A DNA stretch of 21,548 nucleotides, taken from an uncultured Lentisphaeria bacterium. Lineage in GTDB: Bacteria > Verrucomicrobiota > Lentisphaeria > JABSQK01 > CAJWLW01. Of this stretch, positions 7,705 to 13,936 are shown piece by piece. Under the pieces are notes generated by a model. That model was not told where the DNA came from. It saw nothing but the letters and a program-made list of their open reading frames with translations, and did no database searches. Each line of letters begins with the position of its first letter. Position 1 is the stretch's first letter. The DNA is taken from positions 1 through 21,548 of the forward strand of contig CAJWLW010000050.1 of assembly GCA_913042885.1 (NCBI GenBank), given 5' to 3'. Both the position numbers and the translations under genes were made by a program.

Positions 7705-7734
7705 AGTATCTGCCTGCAGACTGATTTTGTCAAA
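7705..7734 (-). promoter_or_regulatory. Candidate promoter of the GH32-like gene
   Basis: On the minus strand a perfect TTGACA (7729-7734), an 18-nt gap and GATACT (7705-7710) lie about 145 nt upstream of the ATG at 7559. A second possible -10, TATAAT, lies at 7669-7674 without a clear -35. The leader would be 105-140 nt long. Confidence 0.45.
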
Positions 7735-7884
7735 CCGAACCGTGGCGGCCGTTGCCGAGTTCCAGCTGTGCGGGCTGTACCCTGGGAGCGCAGGCATCCT
7801 GCCGGCCTGCGCTTCGCTTTCACAGGCTCGGAAGCCCGTGCCGCGGAAGTGGACTGTGCTTTTTTCAAGATCAACGTGTCAATT

Positions 7885-8072
7885 GGTTTTACGGATTGAG
7901 TTTGGCGTCGATGGCAGCCTGGATTCCGGCGGCGACATTGCAACTACCCTCGCAGATATTGGCGCTTATCGGGAGAGTGTCGACAATGGTCTGGGCAGCG
8001 TTCTGCAGCTCTTGGAGACTGCTCGGCCGGTTCTCGCCGAGAACTATGCAGGCCGGGTTGACGCGGCAGTGA
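7885..8072 (-). pseudogene. 3' remnant of a second collagen-like gene
   Basis: The minus-strand frame ending at a TAA (about 7897) reads ACIVLGENRPSSLQELQ, then NAAQTIVDTLPISANICEG, then AAGIQAAIDAKLNP. It aligns without gaps over about 54 residues with the C-terminus of the collagen-like protein (ACAILGENPPASVVELQ... and IQAAIDAKLSQ), at well over half identity. Upstream of about 8045 the frame shifts and homology fades before any Gly-X-Y region. It lies in the 670-bp gap 7560-8229, which holds no other gene I can support. Either a decayed paralog or a recombination leftover. Confidence 0.8.
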
Positions 8073-8229
8073 TCGCAGCGGATTGGAAATGGGGAAGGGG
8101 AGATAGAAAGACGAGGAGCAGAGACCCGAAGCTTACGCTTGAATCCTGATGTTCGCTACCTAACTTTTCTGCCTGATCCCGCTACACACACTTGATTACG
8201 TCGATTGCGAAGATAGAAAACAGATCATC

Positions 8230-10443
8230 ATGTCCCACATTGTCCTGGAAACAGCTGTAGACCGTTTGACGTTCGACGGTGATACCGGCCGGTTCACGTC
8301 GCTTCGGCCCAAAGCGATGCCCGAGCTCGAGCTCATCGCGACGGTGCCGGACTGTCCAGCGTTCGTACTTCAATACCTCACGGATGACGGCGAGTACCGA
8401 TGCGCCGACTCCCACGGTGCTTCGCAGACAGACATTGCCTGCGAGGAGACCGACGCAGGACAGGCGCTGTCGCTCTGCTACCGCGGTCTGTGCGCCATGG
8501 ACGTGGACGTGGTCATCACCATCCGCACTGCCTTGGCAGACGCCTTCGCCCGCTGGTCCTGCACGGTTCGAAATGGCGCTGGGATCCGTCTGACAGACGT
8601 ACAGTTTCCTGTCCTCATCGTGCCTGAGGAAGGCACCGTCCTGCAGGCCGTTGGAGACAGAAATCACCTGACCTCCGGCAAGGCGCTGCAAGCGCTCCCG
8701 GCCGATGAACCGGCGGTCTGGGAGTTCCGTGTCGAGAACAAGGGCGGCTCCACCCACTATCCGGGACACGATTTCGCGCAGTTCCTCGCCTGGTATAACG
8801 ACGATACGACAGGCACCCCCGCCGCCGGCCGGGGCGTTTATGCAGCCTGCGAGGATGTCGAAGGCAATATCAAACGTTTCCACGCCCTCCGCAGGGAACC
8901 GGGCATCCGCCTCGGCATCGCACACATAGGCGATTGGCCGGCGCCCGGCGAACGCACGCTCGAGTACGATGTCGTTGTGCGAAGCTTCGAGGGGGACTGG
9001 TACGATGCGGCTGATATCTACCGGAGCTGGACGCTCGCTCAGAAATGGGCAACGCCGCTGACCGAGCGGACGGACGTGCCGGAGTCGCTCCTGGACTCGC
9101 CGCCACACATCACGATCCGGGTTCAGGGATACGTTGACGAGGGACCGGCCAGGCCAATCGAAGAATTCCTGCCGTACGAGAAGTCGATCCCGTTACTGGA
9201 GGAAATCGCACGTCGCGTAGAGTCTTCGCTCGTGCCAATCGTTATGTCCTGGGAACGCGCGGGGCCATGGGTTTACCCGGACTGTTTCCCGCCAATCGCT
9301 GGTGATGAGGCTCTGGCCCGATTCATCGGGATGGCGAACGAACGTGGTTGGCGTGTCGGGTTGCTGGCCAACGGCACGCGCTGGGTTACAGAGCATTTCG
9401 CAATGGACTACGACGGTCGAAAGGACTTTGAAGAGCGCGACGGCGCCGACAGCGTTTGCCGTCTGCCGGACGGCGAGATGTGGTCGACCGACTGGGATAC
9501 CGACTGGCGCCCCAGCTATCTGGGATGTGCGGCGCAGGCGATGACCAAGGATATCGCCACCGATGCCATGAAACGAATCGTCGGCTGGGGGATGGAGTCG
9601 ATCCAGTTCTTCGATCAGAACTTCGGTTGCGCCACGTTCCCCTGTTTCGCGTCCGACCACGGACACCCGCCGATGCCGGGGAAGTGGATGGCAACGGCGA
9701 TGGAGGAGATGGTCGAAGCGTTCGGTCGGGTTGCCGAGGAAGCCGGGGCTGCGGATGCATACCAATCCGTCGAATGCGCCTGCAACGAATATTGCCTGCC
9801 ACTGTTTCCGCAGTGTGACGAGCGCATCAGCCCACCGAGCAGCGGCAGGGACGGGTACATACCGCTCTACCACTATCTGTTCCACGAGTGCATCATCATC
9901 AACGGCATGATGAGTACGGGCAGTGAACCATTTAAGGTTCCGATCAGCACGGCCTGGAACTGCGTGTGGGGAGAGATTCCCGGCGCGGTAATCACGGGCG
10001 ACGGAACACTCCTGAACCGCGAAACATTCAATTGGGCCGAGTGGGAGCCGAAGATTGGCAACAACGATGATGCACTCGAGATGATCCGCACCGTGACGGC
10101 GATGCGCCGCGGGCCCGGGCGCGACTTCCTCGTCTACGGCCGTATGCAGCGCCCGGGCGAGTTGAATGCGAAAGTCATGTCCTGGGAGCACAATGACCGC
10201 ACACATGAAGTGCCGGCGGTGGCAGACGCTGCCTGGCAGGCCCCGGACGGCCGGTTCGCCATTATCCTGGCCAATTGGACGACCGAGACGCAGGCTGCCG
10301 CTATCGCCGATTCACGACTCGGTGACCGGGTCACCGTAAATGTCTGCGGCCCGGAGCAGGAACAGGCGACCCATAGCGTAACCGACGGCAAACTCACTGT
10401 GAGCGTGCCGCGATTGAGCTGTGTGCTGGTGGAAAAGCCGTAG
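8230..10443 (+). CDS. DUF6259-like putative glycoside hydrolase
   Basis: A 737-aa protein without a signal peptide. Residues 1-260 look like a beta-sandwich (VLETAVDRLTFDGDTGRFTSL, YEWEFR-type strands, FEGDWYDAADIYRSW). A central barrel-like part follows with MSWERAGPWVYPDCFPP, WRVGLLANGTRW, GWGMESIQFFDQNFGC and LYHYLFHECIIINGMM. A C-terminal beta domain covers about residues 650-737 (FAIILANWTTETQ, VPRLSCVLVEKP). I recognise this as the large DUF6259-like family found in Verrucomicrobiota, Lentisphaerota and Planctomycetota, thought related to clan glycosidases with a TIM barrel. The D/E residues of WER and FFDQN are candidate catalytic or binding positions, by analogy only. The substrate is unknown; the context suggests plant or algal glycans. 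The start lacks a good Shine-Dalgarno sequence. A short hairpin (10456-10472) follows the stop. Confidence 0.72.
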   Translation: MSHIVLETAVDRLTFDGDTGRFTSLRPKAMPELELIATVPDCPAFVLQYLTDDGEYRCADSHGASQTDIACEETDAGQALSLCYRGLCAMDVDVVITIRTALADAFARWSCTVRNGAGIRLTDVQFPVLIVPEEGTVLQAVGDRNHLTSGKALQALPADEPAVWEFRVENKGGSTHYPGHDFAQFLAWYNDDTTGTPAAGRGVYAACEDVEGNIKRFHALRREPGIRLGIAHIGDWPAPGERTLEYDVVVRSFEGDWYDAADIYRSWTLAQKWATPLTERTDVPESLLDSPPHITIRVQGYVDEGPARPIEEFLPYEKSIPLLEEIARRVESSLVPIVMSWERAGPWVYPDCFPPIAGDEALARFIGMANERGWRVGLLANGTRWVTEHFAMDYDGRKDFEERDGADSVCRLPDGEMWSTDWDTDWRPSYLGCAAQAMTKDIATDAMKRIVGWGMESIQFFDQNFGCATFPCFASDHGHPPMPGKWMATAMEEMVEAFGRVAEEAGAADAYQSVECACNEYCLPLFPQCDERISPPSSGRDGYIPLYHYLFHECIIINGMMSTGSEPFKVPISTAWNCVWGEIPGAVITGDGTLLNRETFNWAEWEPKIGNNDDALEMIRTVTAMRRGPGRDFLVYGRMQRPGELNAKVMSWEHNDRTHEVPAVADAAWQAPDGRFAIILANWTTETQAAAIADSRLGDRVTVNVCGPEQEQATHSVTDGKLTVSVPRLSCVLVEKP

Positions 10444-10455
10444 TGCCAATGCGAT

Positions 10456-10472
10456 GATCGCACGTCGCGATC
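10456..10472 (+). terminator. Weak hairpin after the DUF6259-like gene
   Basis: GATCGC and GCGATC pair around a 5-nt loop, 13 nt after the stop, followed by CTTATC. The T tract is poor, so it may only slow transcription. Confidence 0.3.
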
Positions 10473-10478
10473 CTTATC

Positions 10479-10525
10479 AAGGCGAAACGACCGGATCACG
10501 CCCGCCCTCAACTTAAGAAGCACTT
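10479..10525 (-). pseudogene. 3' remnant of a second GH32-like gene
   Basis: Read on the minus strand, TKVLLKLRAGVIRSFRL matches the end of the GH32-like protein at 6039 (VLVESRTGVIWSFRL). At the DNA level AAGGCGAAACGACC and GATCACGCC are identical at 6042-6065 and 10479-10502 with one mismatch. The stop codon is lost by a one-base difference after the CTT codon. The match ends where the pseudopilin leader copy begins (about 10531). Confidence 0.72.
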
Positions 10526-10530
10526 TCGTT

Positions 10531-10640
10531 CTTGAGAAGTTTCGAGAGAAGTTGCACGTCTGCAATGATTCAACTACCGTAACGACGAAACGCCACGGGG
10601 CTCGGAGATGCTGAAAAATCGTCGAGCGAAGCTCCGGGAC
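10531..10640 (+). repeat. Pseudopilin leader repeat, copy B
   Basis: The partner of 2184-2300. It shares the leader and ATGCTGAAAAAT start but diverges after about 13 codons and lacks the pilin helix. It now precedes the C45 acyltransferase gene and may supply its transcription start. Confidence 0.75.
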
Positions 10641-10739
10641 GCGGCTTCTGACCAGTCGGCTCTTGTCGGCATCCGACCCGGCCGCGCAGACCCTGGATCC
10701 GCGGGGAAAGAACACCGGACACAAGCGGCGAGGAGGTAA
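10608..10739 (+). other. 43-codon open frame continuing the pseudopilin start
   Basis: It begins MLKNRRAKLRDAASDQS, like MLKNYIEKPRDVSS of the pseudopilin, then continues with an unrelated Arg/Ala-rich sequence and ends at TAA 10737-10739. The stop overlaps the AGGAGG of the next gene. It is a decayed pseudopilin start that could act as a translated leader coupled to the C45 gene; whether it is translated is unknown. Confidence 0.4.
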
Positions 10740-10741
10740 TT

Positions 10742-11869
10742 ATGTGGACAGTTTCTTCGGCGTATGAAAGAGCACGCAAGGCTGCAGAGCGGGATGCCGA
10801 GAGCTGCCGCAGGACGGTCGATTATCTTCTGGAGATCTACGAGGGGCATCTTCCCGGCATGTCCCGGGAGGAGATCGGAAAGATACTCGCCGAGAGTAAC
10901 CAAGAGCGGCTCGACGCGGTGCCGGACCTCAACAAGTACCCGGAGCTCCGCGGCGTCCGCGAGATTGTGGCTGCCGAGTGGCGGGGGCTCCGGGACGGGG
11001 CGAAGCTGACGGATGCCCAGTGGGCGGCAAGCTGCAACGGCCTTTTCCACCTGCACCGACATATCAGCGGGGACATTGGGCGGGAGACCGGCTGCAGCAG
11101 CGTCTTCTTTCCCGAGAGCGACCGGGGCCCGATCCTGGCCAACAACCTGGACTCGGCTCCCAGCGAACCTTTCGGCGCTCCCGGCTGGGCCGCGCTGAAC
11201 GAGCATCTTGTTATGCAAGCGGTGGCCAGCGGGATATTCGGCGACGAGCCCTCGCCCGAGATCTTCCCCGTTCCCATGGACATGCTCCTGGGCCGCTACA
11301 CCCGGAGTACGGATGAAGCGGTAGAGATGCTGGAGCGCTACAATTTCTTCTGGGGCCCTTGCAATGCGATGGTGATCGACCGCAACCGTCATGTCGCGAT
11401 GATTGAGAAGAGTGCCTGCCGCATAGGGGTCCGCCGGAGCCCGGACGGATTCGGTTTCGTTACCGAGATGACGGCGGAGGAACCGTCGATGCGGGCCTAC
11501 CTCGCTGAGACGCGCGCCGCGAGCCTCAAGGCGAGAGACCTGCCGGAGGAATGCAGCGACACCGTCCACTGGCGAGACGCGGACCACCGGCGCGAGCTCA
11601 TGCAGGAGCTGCTGGACGAGGCGCGGAAAAATCCGACCCTGGAGGGCCTGCGGCGCATCATCCAGTTCCGCGACCCGAAGCGGGGAAAAGTCTGTTACAA
11701 CGGAGAGATCCTGACGCCGGGAGGGCCGCCCTGCAATTTTACGCTGCGTACGACGATCTGGCTTCTCCGCGAGGGCCGGGCCATGTGGTGGGCGAAGGAA
11801 GGTGATAAGCCGAGCTTTGAGAACCGGAAGGAAGACATAGAGTTCAAGGACGTGTTGCTCTGGGACTGA
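10742..11869 (+). CDS. C45-family autoproteolytic acyltransferase/hydrolase (Ntn fold)
   Basis: A 375-aa relative of the penicillin acyl-CoA:6-APA acyltransferase/peptidase C45 group. TGCSSVFFPESDRGPILANNLDS (about 116-138) is the signature: in the family the precursor cuts itself before the Cys, here between G117 and C118, and C118 becomes the N-terminal nucleophile. NAMVIDRNRHVAMIEKSACR (about 216-235) and MWWAKEG near the end fit the remaining core. Such enzymes transfer or remove acyl groups on amines; the substrate is unknown. No signal peptide is seen, so it is probably cytosolic. AGGAGG at 10731-10736, 5 nt before the ATG, fixes the start. It is 51 bp upstream of the FG-GAP gene, a likely two-gene operon. 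Confidence 0.82.
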   Translation: MWTVSSAYERARKAAERDAESCRRTVDYLLEIYEGHLPGMSREEIGKILAESNQERLDAVPDLNKYPELRGVREIVAAEWRGLRDGAKLTDAQWAASCNGLFHLHRHISGDIGRETGCSSVFFPESDRGPILANNLDSAPSEPFGAPGWAALNEHLVMQAVASGIFGDEPSPEIFPVPMDMLLGRYTRSTDEAVEMLERYNFFWGPCNAMVIDRNRHVAMIEKSACRIGVRRSPDGFGFVTEMTAEEPSMRAYLAETRAASLKARDLPEECSDTVHWRDADHRRELMQELLDEARKNPTLEGLRRIIQFRDPKRGKVCYNGEILTPGGPPCNFTLRTTIWLLREGRAMWWAKEGDKPSFENRKEDIEFKDVLLWD

Positions 11870-11920
11870 AGAGGGAGACCGAGACGGGGGCCTGAATTGC
11901 ACGGAGCGGGGGAAAAAAGA

Positions 11921-13720
11921 ATGAGCAAGAAACTGTTGTCAGCAGGATTGTTGATGGCGCTGCTGCTCGGCATCACGAGCCGGGTCGGCGCCATCCAGGT
12001 GCCGGTCAGCCTGATGCTGGTGGCCAAAGATGGCAGGCCGATCGTCGATAGTTGGCCGGACAGCAGCAGTTATCACAGCTGGAACATGAAACTGTCGATA
12101 TACTGGGGTGAAGGCAGACCGACGGAGAAAAAACTGCCGCCCCATGAAGCAGCCTTCAAGTTGGACTTGCCCGATGGATATGAGGGGCCGATCACCTTCA
12201 TGACCAATTACTCCAGCCCGGAGCAGCGATTTGAGTTCGTGATTGATGCGGAAGGGAAGGTCTCCCCACACAGCTTCGTCATGGTGATTGACGGCATGAC
12301 ATTCAAAGGCATTGAAGGCCCCCTCACGACGAGGGTTCTCGTGACATGGGGGCCTGGGCCACCGGCTGCTGTTCATGGTGGTGATGATAAGCCACCACTC
12401 GCCGTCGCTTTCGAGGACAAGACCGGGGAGTGGTGCGGAAAGGGCGACGCGGGCGGCAGCACGGCCTCCTTCGGCGACTTCAACGATGACGGTTTCGTGG
12501 ACGTCGCGACCGGCAGCGGAATTTGGCTGAACGAGGGCGGCAGGAAGTTCAGGAACATCGGCGGGGGCGGCGCAGTAATCTGGGGCGACGTCAACAACGA
12601 CGGGCACCTGGACAGGGCCCAGGTGTCCGGTCCGGGCCCGATTCGGCTCGGCGACGGCAAGGGCGGTTTCGAAGTCGGGCCCACCCCACCCGGTCCGTTC
12701 GGCGCCGAGTGCGTTGCCGCCAGCTGGGGCGACATTGATAACGACGGCCTGCTCGACATCTACTACGGGGGCGGGTCGGGTCACAAGGACACGTTGTGGC
12801 GCCAGGACCCCGAGAACGAGGAGAAGTGGGTGAAGGCCGCGGAGGCCGGCGGCGCCTATGCCCGCAGTGTCGTCGGTTGTGATTTCGATGAGGACAACGA
12901 CATCGACTTCTACGTGTCCAACTACTGGCTCGTGTCCAACTGGCTGTGGGTCAGCGACGGCAAAGGCGGATCATCCAACCGGGCAGGCGAGTTTGGCGCC
13001 CAGGGCGGTAACGGCCACTCGGTCGGCGCCTGCTGGGGCGACATGGACAACGACGGCTACCTCGATATCTTTGCCGGCAACTTCGCCCACAGCGGCCAGC
13101 CGCAGTCGCGTTTTCTCAGGAACACCGGGCCGGCTGGAAAATTCACCTTCCGGGACAAAGGCCCGTGCGGCGTTGGCTACCAGGAATCGTACGCCTCGCC
13201 GACGCTCGGCGACTGCGACAACGACGGCGATCTCGATCTGTTCTTTACGACGGTTTACGGGCATAACGCCGCACGACTCTACCGGAACAACGGCAACTGG
13301 AGTTTCAGCGACGTGACGGCCGAGGCCGGCCTGGGCGGGCTCAAGGTCAGCTACCAGGCGGCCTGGGCCGACGTCGACAATGATGGCGACCTCGACCTGA
13401 TGACCAAGGGCAAGCTGTTCATCAACAAAGGCAATGAGAACCACTGGCTCAAGATCCGGCTGAAAGGTGACGGGAAGACGGTCAACACGGCTGCGATCGG
13501 CGCGCGAGTTCGTATCAAGCTTGGTGATGAGACACTGACCCGCCAGGTCGAAGGCGGCGGCGTCGGCCAGGGCAACCAGAACGACCTGACCCTCCACTTC
13601 GGGCTTGGCCAGCACAAGGAAAAAGTGAAGTACGAAGTCACCTGGACCAACGGTGCGAAGCAGGAAGGCGAGACCGGTATCGACCGTATGATACGGGTCG
13701 AGATGAAGACCAGGAAGTAG
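11921..13720 (+). CDS. Secreted FG-GAP/VCBS-repeat protein with ASPIC/UnbV domain
   Basis: A 599-aa exported protein. Residues 1-24 are a signal peptide (MSKKLLSAGL, hydrophobic core, VGA). Residues 25-150 form a domain that resembles the N-terminus of the collagen-like protein (AIQVPVSLMLVAKDGRP; FEFVIDAEGKVSPHSF). Seven Ca-binding DxDxDGxxD-type repeats start at residues 186, 223, 271, 321, 374, 431 and 484 (for example DMDNDGYLDIF, DCDNDGDLDLF) and build a beta-propeller like integrin alpha heads. The C-terminal 503-588 (NHWLKIRLKG, IGARVRI, QGNQNDLTLHFGLG, VTWTNG) is an ASPIC/UnbV domain. A role in adhesion or glycan binding is likely. A TTG at 11897 is in frame, but ATG 11921 directly precedes the signal peptide. 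A terminator hairpin lies at 13903-13925. Confidence 0.92.
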   Translation: MSKKLLSAGLLMALLLGITSRVGAIQVPVSLMLVAKDGRPIVDSWPDSSSYHSWNMKLSIYWGEGRPTEKKLPPHEAAFKLDLPDGYEGPITFMTNYSSPEQRFEFVIDAEGKVSPHSFVMVIDGMTFKGIEGPLTTRVLVTWGPGPPAAVHGGDDKPPLAVAFEDKTGEWCGKGDAGGSTASFGDFNDDGFVDVATGSGIWLNEGGRKFRNIGGGGAVIWGDVNNDGHLDRAQVSGPGPIRLGDGKGGFEVGPTPPGPFGAECVAASWGDIDNDGLLDIYYGGGSGHKDTLWRQDPENEEKWVKAAEAGGAYARSVVGCDFDEDNDIDFYVSNYWLVSNWLWVSDGKGGSSNRAGEFGAQGGNGHSVGACWGDMDNDGYLDIFAGNFAHSGQPQSRFLRNTGPAGKFTFRDKGPCGVGYQESYASPTLGDCDNDGDLDLFFTTVYGHNAARLYRNNGNWSFSDVTAEAGLGGLKVSYQAAWADVDNDGDLDLMTKGKLFINKGNENHWLKIRLKGDGKTVNTAAIGARVRIKLGDETLTRQVEGGGVGQGNQNDLTLHFGLGQHKEKVKYEVTWTNGAKQEGETGIDRMIRVEMKTRK

Positions 13721-13756
13721 AAGGAGGCGTAACAGGCCTGACCCGAATCAGCCTCG

Positions 13757-13885
13757 ATCCGTCTGTCTCCGGGAAGGATTGATCCAGTGACCGAAAAGCT
13801 TGCAAATACAGGCTGCCAAGGGGCACCTGCTTCGATGGCCGCTTCGATTATCCTGTTGCAAAGCTCTTTCGCCTTGGCCCTTGCT
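13757..13885 (-). pseudogene. 3' remnant of a second sulfatase gene
   Basis: The sequence matches the 3' end of the sulfatase at about 583-720. GGAAGGATT, GATCCAGTGACCGAAAA, CTTGCA and CAGGCTGCCAAGG recur in order, and the minus-strand translation LCNRIIEAAIEAGAPW resembles LRNRMMEAAIAAGDPL. About 15 nt near the stop are missing, and nothing of the catalytic part is present. It lies between the FG-GAP gene and the oppositely oriented phosphoesterase gene. Confidence 0.8.
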
Positions 13886-13902
13886 GCCAGTGCTGTCGTT
13901 GA

Positions 13903-13925
13903 CTGGCCACCCTGCAGGGTGCCAG
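13903..13925 (+). terminator. Terminator of the C45/FG-GAP unit
   Basis: CTGGC-C-ACCC, loop TGCA, GGGT-GCCAG: a 9-bp stem with one bulged C, followed by CCAATTTTATTT. It lies about 180 nt beyond the FG-GAP stop and just before the 3' end of the convergent phosphoesterase gene. Confidence 0.6.
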
Positions 13926-13936
13926 CCAATTTTATT

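Larger units (their letters stand above)
7560..8229. other. 670-bp intergenic region between divergent genes
   Basis: It contains the GH32-like promoter and the collagen-like tail remnant (7885-8072). The rest (8073-8229) precedes the DUF6259-like gene and is purine-rich around 8090-8120. I see only a weak TTGATT...GATAGA pair at about 8190-8216 that could be a promoter, and no strong ribosome site before ATG 8230. Confidence 0.5.

Noticed and set aside
8182..10206. Two long minus-strand ORFs over the DUF6259-like gene
   Set aside because: They are shadows without family motifs or ribosome sites, while the plus-strand protein has family features along its length.
10574..11902. 442-aa minus-strand ORF over the C45 gene
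   Set aside because: High GC opens long antisense frames; the plus-strand gene has AGGAGG and the GCSS nucleophile motif.
11939..13615. Long minus-strand ORFs over the FG-GAP gene
   Set aside because: Their regular VDVAP/VVVDV-like repeats are only the complement of the DxDNDG coding repeats.
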